DNA of 64,000 nucleotides, taken from the NCBI GenBank assembly GCA_016648135.1, contig JADDOH010023175.1, forward strand, positions 62,001 to 126,000. Reading direction: 5' to 3'. The DNA is from Agrypnia vestita. Taxonomy: Eukaryota; Arthropoda; Insecta; Trichoptera; Phryganeidae. Each line of letters opens with the position of its first letter. Position 1 is the stretch's first letter. Shown here piece by piece: positions 1-11,929 of the stretch. The translations under genes were made by a program, and so were the position numbers. The notes below the pieces were generated by a model. That model did no database searches. It saw only the letters and a program-made list of their open reading frames with translations, and had not been told where the DNA came from.

Positions 1-438
1 ACTATGTCTCGTGATTTATCATGGGTGTGCGGCTAGTGATTAAGTAAATACAGAAAAACAACAAGGTCGCATTAAATTATACTAATATATACACAAAGTA
101 ACCTGCAGACCCTTGGGTCCATAAATGTTTCCATAAACAATAAAAAAATTCACCAACACTATCAAGACAAAGTATGTAGATATCCGAACAGTCAAAAAAT
201 TACCAATAACAATTTAATTTAGAAAATTTCGTGTTTGAGATTGACATATAGAATTTTATAAAAGTGGACAGAAAACATCAAGAAGACAGAAATATTTTAC
301 TTTCAATTCAATTCAGTTTCATGGTCTTAAATGCAAAGTCAGTCTGTATGGATAGATATAAAATACATAGATGTTTGTGTGTTATTTATGTTTGCAATCT
401 GTGAAACACTTGCATTAGTGATTTGTCTTCCATAGGGA

Positions 439-606
439 GACCTCTTTCCATTTAAGAAAGACAATCGAATTAGTATGTGTAAGTATGCATATTCTTTCAT
501 TGTGGTGGTGTTTATACTCGTAAACACCAACACAACAAAACAATGTGCGTCGTTCACACAGCTTACACATACTGATTCGATCGTCTTTCTTAAAAGTAAA
601 GAGGTC
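439..606. mobile_element. Hairpin MITE, GACCTCTTT family, intact copy
   Basis: An almost complete inverted repeat. The left arm begins GACCTCTTTCCATTTAAGAA and the right arm ends in the matching AAGTAAAGAGGTC, with a short central loop around 510-525. The arms also share the block AATTAGTATGTGTAAG and its complement. Related copies lie at about 20800-22572 (split by an insertion) and 31454-31540 (deleted). No coding capacity. The family is not one I can name, and the target duplication is not obvious. Confidence 0.75.
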
Positions 607-2682
607 TAATTGCTGATATATGAAAGCAGGAAATTGTAGATATAATACAGACACATAAATGTCTGCACTTTATAAAATACGTTGTTTAAATTGAATTAAT
701 TGCTAATTAAATATAAAACTTTTTTTCCCACATTTTTATGATTCTACATGCAATGAATATTTTTAAGAATTGTGTACATTTTAATACACTTGTAGAAAAA
801 TGTTCACCATCCCTGATGCAGAGCAAAAGGAGGTGACTTTGATTATCATTTATTAAATATTTGGGAGGCCACATACCATAAGCTACATAGCCATAAAATT
901 ATTTGAATGTGTTTTACTTTTTATCAATTGATTATTAGAAATAGTCAATCAGCGATGACTCACAATGTAAGGTAATGTTATCATATCCATAAAAATTTTA
1001 AAACTACAAAGTCACCCGTCTAGGTGTGTTTGACTTAATCAATTATTATCGAAGCACTAATACTTTTAAAAAGGCTTACATCAATGTTCTCACCCACACT
1101 GAATCATTTAAGAATGACCCCATAAACATTTCAACCTTTGAATTGAATATAGTACCATTAACGGTTGTCCATTTTAAGATCTCTATCATTTAATATAAAA
1201 TCTAAAGGTACAGCTATATTATGTATGCCTAAATAAGTTAATAAATTATTTTGGCAAAAAATACCTAGGTACATAGTTACATTTTTGATCGATAAAATTT
1301 TATTTATCCCTTATTTATTTATTTATTCTTAAAGTAGGTAATACAATAATTTTATATTTCCTAATATATACAGCATTAGATGTATATTGATTACTTATAT
1401 TAAATTTTATTCATAAGTATGTTTCATATTTTTTTTAGTTTTCTCTTAATTTTATATTATTTTTTATTTTATATTATTTTATGTTATTTTCATCCCTAAT
1501 ATCCCGTATTCCAGATATATTATAGATCTCATGGGTAGTTTCATTAAAACTCTTTTTTTATTAAAACAAAACAAAGCAAATAAAAAAATTAAAATAACAT
1601 CTTTTCATATTTCCTTAAATTAGCTTACATAAGGGGAAGACCATTCTAAATGAAGAAAACACGCGGGGAGCTACATGACTATAATTTTCCTTCATTGAAC
1701 CACCATACGTAAATATTCACGTTTGTCTAAAACGCTTATAAAAATATGAAACAATAATACTAATGACTGAAAACAGATTAGAATGCGATCAAATCAATAT
1801 GCTCAAAAAAAACTAATACAAAATTATAGAATACAACTATTAAGATAGTTTCTTTTTTAATACACGCCAATCTACAAGATTTGCTCTCTACATTTTCTAG
1901 TCCAAACGGCCGGGTCCAAACGCGCATTTTTTTGGGAAAATTATGTAACGTGAATCATCTAAACCTCGTTAAATTTCTAGGAATTGGCATTTTTACGAGG
2001 TCCAATAATTAGTAATATCCGCAAGTTCCTATACGAATTGTTAGTCACGGTAACAACATAAATAATGAGTGCAGAAATAATTGTAATTATCAACCGTAAC
2101 GAAAAAGGCACAGAAAATCTGAATAGTTATAGTCAAGAGCAATTACCTAAAACAGCGATGCTCGAAAAAATAATCCAAAATCACTGAGCATTTTGACACA
2201 ACATTTTAAAATTCAAGCAAGTTTCTCTTCGCAAGATCACGGCCGCGCGGGCAACGCGACTCGATAAATATAACGGACTAAACGTCGGTCAGCACCAACT
2301 GACTTTGACATTTCTGACGCACCTAAACAAAAAGATGATTGTTTTGCATGTATGTGTGTATGAGATCACCACGTGGGAGTCAGTTTGTATGCGAGACATC
2401 TGTTGTTGTCGCGGTTTACTAAGTCTACTAGAAAATAAGACAAACGATGGTAGGTTGAATGACATCTATTGAAAAACAAAAGATAAGTTATTTTATTTTA
2501 TATTGATATCGAACGGCGCTATAAACATAAATATTATATCTTGCAAGATGAAATAATAATTATTTAAATTTTTTCCAACTGATTCCTTTTTTATCTGAAA
2601 TAATTAATTAACTTATCACGCCATAGAACCATCACCACCTACCTATGCACTTAGAACACCACTCTTCTGTCCTTACATGATG

Positions 2683-2871
2683 TAGGTCTTTTCATATAAG
2701 CTTGCAATTGAGTTAGTGTGGGTAGAGTGCGTAATACGCGCATAGTTTCGTTGTATTAAGTTTATGGATACGCCCCTCTCGTATCCGTAAACTGAACACA
2801 ACGAAACAATACGCATATTACGCACTGTACCCACACTAACTCCATTGCAAGCTTATATGAAAAGACCTATA
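2683..2871. mobile_element. Hairpin MITE, TAGGTCTTTTCATATAAGC family
   Basis: Near-perfect inverted repeat of 189 bp. The left arm TAGGTCTTTTCATATAAGCT is matched at the right end by AGCTTATATGAAAAGACCTA, and pairing continues inward through CACACTAAC, GCGTAATA and TTTCGTTGT to a loop near 2775-2785. It has no open frame and would fold into a long stem. It is a single copy in this window; the superfamily is unassigned. Confidence 0.8.
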
Positions 2872-5050
2872 CTCTTGCATAGCCCACTTTCACAATTCTT
2901 TTCAGTTGTTAAACTTTTTAATATGGCTGTTCTCTAATAGCCTGGTTGGTAAAGGGATGGAACCCAAAATATACCAACTTACTGTCGATTTCACAAGAAT
3001 CAGATAAGGGGATAGATTAACACATTTTTTTATCCTGACATACCTCTTTTTGTTTAATTTTTGAAGCTGTTAATTTGTGACGGAATTCCAATTTAATGAT
3101 TTAATTTAAAATTTTCATTATTTGTTTTTTGGCAACACCAGTTTTAGCCCACCATCACAGCACAAATACAAGGAGAAATATCCTAACATTAGAATCAAAT
3201 TATAAACCTTTTAAAATTATATAGAATCATTAAATAATCACTACCACATAAACATTGTAGACTCATTGTTAAACAAATCCCTCCGTACTAAAATTGTATA
3301 AATGCCTGTACCAGCCTGAAAATGGCCATGAAACCACTAATTAAATCTTAACCTCTTACCTCGTTTACTTTTATACTTCTTCTCAATTATGCTCGTCAAT
3401 TATTACAGCATACAACAGAGCTGTCTTTCAATATTTGGTTTACCTAATTATGTAAGACTTTTTTTTTTATTCAGTCGTGCAACAGGGAGACATAATTGCT
3501 TGGTAGGACAAAATACAGAAGAAAAATTAGTTAAATGTCTCCCACAAAGACATCCTTTGATCCTTTGACTATAACATCATTTTCTTTGTCTCATATATAT
3601 GTTTATACCATAACCCTTTCTTAACCTTTGGGTATCGAAAAATAGAAAATAGAATCGGGGTACATAGCGACCCTAAGATATAATTGTCGTCTGGTGCTCA
3701 TGGTTGCCTGTCGAATTGCGAAAAATTAGTTGCCAATAATTGAAGCAATCAGATACAAACCTCAAAAAAAAACTGTCACCAGTTAAAATACCATCACTAT
3801 CTCATGCAAATGCACACTTTGCAGATATCCATGAAAGCTCCGTTCTTGGAGAAACTCCTATAGCCACACTTACATATGAAATACGCCAGGGTGGAATATA
3901 TATAATATATATATAAAAAATAAAATGTTTAGGTAATTTATGGATGATTTATTTATTATTTATCTACACATTCATGTTCAAATTATTTCACAAAGAGTTT
4001 TCTTTCCGTTTCTAATCCTAATTTTTCCATCTTAGCCCCATCTGAAAAATAATTAACAAATCATAATACCTGAAATTATTATTTTAATTTTTTACACTAG
4101 GCGCCATGAGGCCCAATTCATTTAGAGAAACACTTTAAAAAAAAAACCCGGGCTTGGGAAAATCACACAGATGTAATGTAACCTCACCAGGAATTAAATC
4201 CGGAACCCCCGGAATACATATAACGTAATACAAATTAGTAATATGTGTACCTATAATAACCAAATAAATAAAACTAATAATTATCTGATATTAGTAGTTA
4301 AACAACCGGCTGTCACCGAATGCTTAACTGCTGTTGATTGGATAGTGGCTGCCGTGCGACCATTAGTATCTGTATGTATATATATAATTTATATAAAAGT
4401 TTTTGTAACCGATTTTAAAGCCAGACTGAAATTATGCTTTCAAAATTAGTTATCAGAAGTCTGCACTTGCTAGAGTAGTACTTTATCTTTAAAATATTAA
4501 TAGTTTATTTAAAACAATAAGGTAAGAAGCTACAGCTAATGACACGTAATGGTGCATATTGTCAGTATCAAAAAACAATAAAATAGCTGTGTATGTTGTT
4601 CTTCAGTTATATTTCTGTGATTCGCATTCCTCTCATTTCGCTGTTGACTTGCATTCTTCCTTTTACACTGATCTATAGTCGTATTTAGAATTTTTTGACT
4701 TGCATTTCTCCTTTTACATTGGTAAAAACCTATAGCGTTATAATACTCAAAACTTAAAACTTTTAAAATTAAAACTTTAAACGTATGTCATCTTAACCAA
4801 GAAATGAATATTCGGGACTATTGATTTAATTTCAAAGTCATTGGTGTATAATGTAAACACATAAATATAAAGTCAAAAATTTCAGTTTATTTGATGGCCA
4901 GCTTCATGGTGTGAAAACTTTTGTCGCATAATGCTCACGCATTTCACTGCGTGCCAAAATTTCACTCCAAACGTGTCTAAAGATGTATAACTTTAAAAAA
5001 ATGAAATGCATGTCTCAGGCACATGCATCAAACCACTACAACTACATACT

Positions 5051-5056
5051 TTTATT
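5051..5056 (-). terminator. Poly(A) signal AATAAA of mRpS7
   Basis: AATAAA on the minus strand lies only about 15 nt after the TAA stop of the last mRpS7 exon. It argues that this exon is truly terminal and that the 3'UTR is very short. Confidence 0.55.
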
Positions 5057-5070
5057 ATTTAAATCTCCAG

Positions 5071-8000
5071 TTACCTATAATGTGCGTATGCCCTGTTAGC
5101 TTCACACTGTTTATGTAAGTCTTGTTTACGCTTGATAACACGCCCTCTATTGTTGGCTGCATCCATTAACTCCCAGGCTAGTTGGTCAGGGAGATGAACC
5201 TTTTTGCGGTCACGCTCCTTTGCTGCCTCAAGGAGCCATTTTTGAGCTAGAAACCGGGATCTCCTCTCCGTTACTGGTACAGGCACCTAAAAATAAACCA
5301 GATTAGAGATATGCGTCAATATTTTAAAAACGTATAAATGTTCGTACGTAGATAATTCATAATCATCAATCTATATATTTTTATGCACAAAGTTAATATC
5401 AATACTTCTTTCTTTTACATTTATACACAATTAATTGAACTTTTTTTTAACCTTTCCCTCACAATGTTAAAATAAAACTGCGCATCCCGATACTGTAAAC
5501 TCAGTGTACATGTAGACTTTTTGATTTGGATAAATATGAATATTTTACATTTAATAATTATATTAATGATTAAAGTAAAGTTGATGTGTATATAAGTGAA
5601 TAATGAAGTGTTAAATTTCGATAATGTATACATTCACTAGTATATGTGTGCACTGACTGAGTTAATATGTGCACCAAAAGTGAATGTATACACTATACTA
5701 GGTAATGTATATGTTACAGCGAATTTGCATTTTTAGTGAGACTATACTTTCACTAGTAAAAATGTACTTTTCCCGGTCGGGCAGAGTGGGGGCAGTGAAA
5801 ACATCTAAATCAACGAATTCTCAGATTCACTACACATAATCCGTGAAAATACATTACTCAAAGCATAGACAATATATCGGTGAAACCATCAATTTGTACA
5901 CGTAATTCTTAAAGCGTAGAAAGTATAAAGTCGGCACTACACTAGACGATTTTTATTCATTTTGCGGTCCTATTTTAACTCCTAAATTAAAATAGGACAG
6001 CGGCACCGCAAAACGAATACGAATCGCGAAGTAAGGTGTCGGCTGAAAGATCGCGCACTCGGGTTTTTTATGATATCTGACGACTGCCGGAACAAAACGA
6101 GGTTATGTCACCATGTAAATATTGGGGGGTTAAGGGAAAATTTTTATTAATGAATATGTATTTTGTCAATTAAGTTTATTAAATATGTTTTTTTATAACA
6201 ATACAACAAAAGTTTATTTCTTACAAATATAGAAACATAAATAAACATACACCCGGTATTATTAATTTTAAATGAACCTTTAAAAGTGCGTCAAGTAACA
6301 AACACTCGATGCGAAAAATACAAAAATCAAAGAGATTCTAAGTCATCATTTACGTTTGAATTCATTCAGATTCTTCCGCATTTCCAATTTTCTATCTTTT
6401 TATCAAAAATGTGTCTAATGTCGTTTGCGTTTCTTGTTTGCGCACGTGTAAGCACGGGTGGTAGACGTACAACATAAAGTGCGCGGTTTTTAAGTTCGCA
6501 AACTTACTCGGCTCGACGTCGGTGACAGACGTGAAGCTTGCTCGCACCGTATCATTTTTATGAGTTTAATCGACTGTCTTTTGAATTATAAGATGATCAG
6601 AATTTCGTAAGTGTTCGCGATTAAAATTTTAAAAATATATTACGTTTTAGTTACCTACCTAAACTAATCATTGAATATCAAAGACCAGTCCAGAAGTGTG
6701 ACAGTTCGAGAAACAGAACTATCGCCACAGAATAGAGAATATGCTATCGCTCAAAGGATAAAAATTAGAAATACTGTCGCTTTGTGATGACTTTGGACTA
6801 GACTAGTGTAGAATGAGACACAAAACGCAAAATAAATTTTGAAAAACAAGGTCCATGTGCCATTAGAATCTTGTTATAAAATCATATAATGAAGAATTGG
6901 TGCAGACGAAACTTTCAACACTTCAAAATGACTATTTTAATAATATCCGTTACCTACATAATGTTGATTTGCACAGAAGAAATTAATAATGCAGTAAGAA
7001 CCTTGTTCACGCAATGACTTATTAAATTGTTATTCAAGGCCCGGTTGTTTCAATTTGGATAAATAAAAGTTCGTTTAAAAGCATAGATTTTTACGGAAAC
7101 GGATTTCAGACTTGTCAAATTTAATTTTTGACAGTTCGGAAACCAATAAATTCACTAGTAAGTGCAAGTTAAAATATTGTATTCATTTCTATTGGTGAAA
7201 AACTCTTTGAATATGATAAGAATGACCTTGAATATACTTTCTCTAAAATGCCAGTGAATGATGGACTCACTAGAAAATCAGATTCACTGTAACATATACA
7301 TTATCAAAATTTACACTTTGTATAACGATATACATAACAAAAATAACATAGATTATTGTGTAATTGTGCTAGAAATGAGAAAAAACATTGTACATCATGA
7401 ACGACAGCATAAAGACGCACAAGACACGTCTGATTCCGCACTGCGCGCACCCCTCAAATAAAGAGTGAAGATCGCACTGCACATCTGCGCACTGCGCTCC
7501 CCACTAATCTCTTCTCCTATATGTATTGACAAATTCACATCAGGTTCATCGAAAAATAATTTTTTTGTTAATTCCGGCAAATACTTAGTAATTATTTTAT
7601 CGAATACATAAATATTTCATTTTATCAAGTCCAAAAAAATTAAATGCACAACATAACTGCCCACAGCAATGATAATCAACGATACACAATTATTTCTTCT
7701 TATTATGTTAATAAATGTCTATGGTGGTAGCTTTATTTTTAATTTATCTTATTATAAATTTAAAAAATGCTATTTATATATAAATCGGGAAAGTTTATAA
7801 ACAAAACTATTTTTTTAGTATAGACACCTAGTCTAATTATCCGCAGCTTTCTTGCTGTGGACTTGATGTCCGTGGTTAGCGAATACAAAATTTGTTTGCT
7901 AACCTGGTACGTTGCTCCTCCTCTTTTTATGGGCGTCAGCTGTAGGAGCGGCTGACAATTGACTATGGCCTTATGCAGGATAACTTTAGGATTCAATTCT

Positions 8001-9151
8001 ATCTTGCTCTTTGCCTCCGGATCGGAAGACAAATGGTATCGCTCTATTTGTGATCTCTTTATGTTTTCAAATGTTTTTTCCAAAAGACTACGAGCCAATT
8101 TTTTCTGTCCCATTTTCATGATGTAGTTAGTAAATTTGCTGGAAAAAAAATAGTCACAATAAATATAAAAAAAAAAAAACTCTGGTTAGGTAATAGGAAC
8201 ACCACTCCTCAAAAAATACATTGACCTTAATGCCTGGAAAGAGTGAACTACAAGCCATGTCTAATGGTGCATAAAGTTCTCAACAACTCGGCACCGTACT
8301 GCATATATACAACATTTATGTCAGAAGAAGCTACCAACGGGGAGAATCGTAATGGGTTAAATTAAAAGAGAACATTCTTAACATGCAAGAGATACTGAGA
8401 TTAATACTCGTCACCTCAAAAAAGATTTGGAGGCACCATATTTTAACTCTCACACTGAAAGCTTAAATAATACACAATAAAAGTGAATTTACAAAAATGT
8501 TACGAAATTTTCCAACGCAGTTTACATGGCAAAGTTTACTGGGGTACCGGCTAAATAATTTATTTTATATTGAAAACCGTCGTGACATCACCAAATTTGT
8601 TGACAAAATTTTATTACAAGAAGTTTTACCTGGCAATTTCATCGTAAAAATCAGAACATGTTTCATGGGCCAGTGGTGGTTTTACAGGAAAAGTGGCCAG
8701 TTTGGTAACCTCTCCAGATTCAATTAACGCATCCAGTTTGGTTTTTTTAAAAACAGGCTCTACAAAATATGGTGGAAATGCGGCCATTCCATTTTTACAA
8801 ATTATTGAAAATGGAGAGTTGCTAGAAATAAATTGAAAAATAATCAATGCATCACCTATATTAAGGTTCAATTTAATCATTTAACATTTCCAGTGAATGA
8901 GTAAAACGTACTATTAAATCGATATAATTACTGAAAAAGTTTTGAGCTATAGTTATAAAATAGACACATGCAAATATGTAATGAAATAAATTTACTAAAT
9001 TATTTTAATTTTATCATTATACAGCTAAAATCATTCGTGTCGTTGTAATTTGAGGTTAAATAAAAATTGATAGGAAATAATATATATAAGAAACATACTA
9101 GAGAAAAGATTTATGAGTTTCTAATAAAGCACGCCGAGCAAGAGCTGCCAT
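5071..9151 (-). CDS. mRpS7: Mitochondrial ribosomal protein S7 (uS7m), 4 exons
   Basis: uS7m is a core protein of the mitochondrial small ribosomal subunit that binds the 3' domain of 12S rRNA. Exons (minus): 9151-9099, 8821-8630, 8138-7904, 5286-5071. All junctions are GT/AG with matching phases and the sum is 232 codons (231 aa plus TAA). Exon 1 encodes an arginine-rich N-terminus (MAALARRALLETHK), as expected of a mitochondrial targeting peptide. The conserved body includes FPPYFVEPVFKK, MKMGQKKLARSLLEKTFEN, LLQLTPIKRGGATYQVPVPV and the C-terminal NRAYAHYR, all typical of uS7. The human protein as I remember it continues with two tryptophans after HYR; here a stop follows at once, although AG|GTAACT at that point could also be read as a donor. 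Intron 3 (5287-7903) carries a 1.58-kb transposon. The family is certain; the exact 3' end is slightly less so. Confidence 0.93.
5621..5700. repeat. Short palindrome next to the 1.58-kb element
   Basis: An imperfect inverted repeat: AATGTATACATTCACT on the left is answered by AGTGAATGTATACA on the right, with paired GTGCAC blocks nearer the centre. It lies immediately upstream of the TATA target duplication of the 1.58-kb element inside mRpS7 intron 3. It could be a small MITE or part of the insertion target. Confidence 0.5.
5712..7294. mobile_element. 1.58-kb nonautonomous DNA transposon, copy 1
   Basis: Begins TGTTACAGCGAATTTGCATT and ends in the imperfect inverse (ATTCACTGTAACA), flanked on both sides by TATA (5708-5711 and 7295-7298). 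The target duplication could be TATA or just TA with two more TIR bases. No transposase frame is visible; the longest frame (6286-6477) is shared unchanged with copy 2 but looks like no known protein. An internal stretch near 7038-7150 resembles one arm of the GGCCCGGTTGT MITE family. Copy 2 at 20895-22478 is almost identical, so both moved recently. It lies in intron 3 of mRpS7. Confidence 0.85.
8218..8400 (+). pseudogene. Possible LINE RT-tail remnant
   Basis: Within mRpS7 intron 2. One plus-strand frame reads approximately CLMVHKVLNNSAPYCIYTTF, resembling the conserved stretch after the thumb of jockey/CR1-type LINE ORF2 proteins (typically L..K.LNG.AP.YL). It is very short and decayed, and the assignment rests on this one motif. 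Confidence 0.3.
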
Positions 9152-10061
9152 TATTCATTTATTTGAATCTTTCAAACAAATACTAAATAATGGAATAATA
9201 ATGTATCCAAAGAACACCGAATGCATATAAAAAGACAATAAAATAAAATGCATAGATAAAATAGTGAAGGATTTCGTGTTTTGACTTTTATCATGCGTTC
9301 ATATTCATTTTGTAGCTCAACAATCGAGTGAGAAATGGCGAGCCTGAAATGCCTTCAAACAATGTAACTATTTACAGGGCCCAGTACACATTGGCAGAGG
9401 TTGGCCCAATGTGAGGTTGGCCCAATTTGTACAGGGGGTTTTGGCGTTTTGGCCACTTTTGGCGCAGGTTGGCGGAGGTTGGTGGAGGTTGATGGAGGTT
9501 GGCTGAGATTGGCTGAGGTTGGCTTAGTTGTCGGTTTTTCGAGCACACATCAAAATAACAATGGGGATGCTCGGCGGACGGCGGCATCGGCCATTTTTAG
9601 TTCGTCACTGTTCGCTGATTGGGGTGCACGTCTCTCGTGTTTCGGAGATCGCTGAAATGTCGCTATCGTGAAACAACGAAGAGACATTTAAGTTAATTGA
9701 ATTATTATTATTAGTATGGACAGACATTAATTCTGAAAACAATGAATGAGTTTTATTATTCAGATAATTTAGTAAATAAAGAAATAATAATAAAAATAAA
9801 ACAATTCAATGATATTTAAATTAGAAATAGTAATTTTATGCAATACGCAATATAATTAATTATAGAAGAAAAAATAAAATAATAAATATCAATTCACAGT
9901 ATAAAAACAATACACACAGAGTAAAAATATTTTTAGAAATTATAATTATATTCAACTAGCATTCAGTAAAGTAAAGATTTAAAGTAAAGTAAAAGTAAAG
10001 ATTTAAATCTCTAAAATTGAAGCCAAGTTTTAATATAAAACCTACATTTCTCGAACCGCTT

Positions 10062-10180
10062 GCCAACAACCGTATCACGTTGAAAGCACCGGTTCTCGTC
10101 CGATCACCGAAGTTAAGCAACATTGGGCGAGGTCAGTACTCGGATTGGTGACCGCTTGGGAACACGGTGTACCGTTGACT
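10062..10180 (+). rRNA. 5S rRNA-like sequence (single copy, possibly pseudogene)
   Basis: 119 nt starting GCCAACAACCGTATCACGTT and ending just before a T-run that would terminate RNA polymerase III. It contains the hallmark 5S blocks: GGTTCTCGTCCGATCACCGA, an A-box-like AGTTAAGCAACATTGGGC, and a C-box-like GGTGACCGCTTGGGAACAC. The ends can pair (GCCAAC with GTTGAC, one mismatch). It is a lone copy rather than a tandem array and lies inside a TIR-bounded repeat. It may be a functional dispersed 5S gene, a pseudogene, or a captured Pol III module. The resemblance to 5S is clear; function is not. Confidence 0.75.
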
Positions 10181-10779
10181 TTTTTTTAATTATGTATGGA
10201 TCCCTTTTCCTCTTTTAAATAAATATGGAATCCTCTTTTTATAATAAATGTCCGGATCCGTTATCTATTTAAATTTTTAACATAACGAACACTCGATTCT
10301 CTTTGTGAAACCATATTGACCATAGTTTATAACTGTCACCGATATTTTCATGTTTTGCGAATATGACGTAAAATTGTATTAATTAGAAGCTATGACAGTG
10401 TCATATTTTTATATAACTAGCTGTAACCTGTAACCCATTAAAAATGATGGTATTCTTACAAGTAGGTTCCTAAGGAAAAAGTATTTATGTATTTATATAA
10501 AAAAGAAAAGAAAAAAAATTACTATAAAGGAATAAATAAAAAAGGAAAAAAAAAATACGTATAATTATGGGGAAAATATTAAAAAATATATATAATTAAT
10601 TTAAATAAAAAAAATACATAAAAAATAATAAACTTTTCGTAAAAAAATGAACAAAATTAGGTAATTTTTTATATACGTAAAAAGATGAAAAAATGAAAAA
10701 AAATTACAAAAAAAAATAAGTAAAAAATAATTTACTTACAGAAAAAGAAATTATTATAATTGGGATAGGTGAGTTAGCA

Positions 10780-10953
10780 ATATATATTACAATTATTATC
10801 ATATATTATATATTTATAGATATATATATATATAGGAATATATATATACGAGAGATATATATAGCTGGAGATGATAAATAAATTAATATATATATAGGTA
10901 TATATATTATCGATATATTATAAATATATATATATAGAATGATATGTATATAA

Positions 10954-10990
<37 letters not shown>

Positions 10991-11030
10991 ATATGATTTG
11001 ATATATATATATATATATATATTATATATT
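10780..11030. repeat. AT-rich microsatellite
   Basis: Long runs of (TA)n and TATATA-type repeats interrupted by GATA, AGG and CGATA units. The nearby reading frames made of I/Y residues are a by-product of this low-complexity DNA. Confidence 0.85.
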
Positions 11031-11929
11031 CTCGTAAGCAGAGTTATTATTACCAACAGATTTATAAAGAAAAGGCGCATGCGTTCAATTTTTTTCATTT
11101 CTGTAAACGCAATATTTTAGATTTATAAGAATTTTAGGCGAAATTGAAGATCTAAAATTAAATGTTTTGAAGATGTAAAGATGTATTTGCTGCATCTTAC
11201 AAGTTGAATTTTTTTTTTGATTGAATCGATAGATATACTATCAGAGAATATGCTTGTAAAATTATAGAGCGAAATTCGAAATATTTGCTAATGTGTGATC
11301 GCGGTCAGCCATTTTGCGAAGTTGGCCGACGTTGGCGCTCTGCCGAGGTTGGCCTAATGTGTAAAGGGCCCAAAAAACTTTTTTTATTTCATTATCTTCA
11401 CTTGTTTCTCGCCAAAATTCTGTTCAGACTGAAATATGCTGACAGTTTATGAAGAGGTCTGTTCATTTTGGATTCTACCTTAATTCTACCCTATTGAAAA
11501 TATCAAATCATTTCAAATTATTCGTATATTTATTGCCAAAAATATATTTTACAATTATTATTGCTTATATGTTTAAAGGGATAATCAATATATTATGTAC
11601 AAATTTTTGTTGCGTCCACTTTGTGTGCGACGTTCTGATCGCGTTCATATTTTAAATATAAACAAACAAATTATGAATTCCGTAAATTTAAAAATAAATA
11701 TAACTGGGTAGAGGGTAACTAAAATGGTTTTAGAGGTTTAATTATTCTGAAACAAGTGTGTAATTGCAAATTTTGATGTATAATTGAATATTCTCTTGGT
11801 ATCAATTTCAATCCGTAATTGACAACTTGTACATAAGTGTGTGGAAACAATGACGTAGGGGTTGAAGACTTTACTGGCAACATCGGCACCCTTATGGCCG
11901 ACCAATCAGATAGCAGATAAGAGGAAATG

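Larger units (their letters stand above)
1..5070. other. Intergenic, repeat-bearing, no gene recognised
   Basis: No exon chain or protein family was recognised. Two hairpin MITEs (439-606 and 2683-2871) have their own entries. Around 2190-2480 base composition shifts to CpG-containing sequence with a CACGTG E-box, which looks like a promoter or untranslated first exon of a gene lying mostly outside the window. At about 4080-4230 a poly-A stretch sits beside a decayed B-box-like motif, read on the minus strand, suggesting an old SINE. At 4640-4740 a pyrimidine-rich unit of about 70 bp is imperfectly repeated. The rest is AT-rich without interpretable structure. Confidence 0.5.
9377..11371. mobile_element. 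2-kb GGGCCC-ended unit with GAGGTTGGC subterminal repeats
   Basis: Left end GGGCCCAGTACACATTGGC; right end, reverse-complemented, GGGCCCTTTACACATTAGGCC. Inside the left end GAGGTTGGC-type motifs recur several times between 9396 and 9527. The right end carries GAGGTTGGCC and GTTGGCC copies near 11321-11353. Such inverted ends with subterminal repeats are typical of cut-and-paste DNA transposons. I could not see a clean target duplication, and no transposase frame survives, so the superfamily is open. The interior holds a 5S rRNA-like sequence and a long AT microsatellite. Confidence 0.6.

Noticed and set aside
10907..11098. I/Y-rich minus-strand frame
   Set aside because: Translation of a TA microsatellite.
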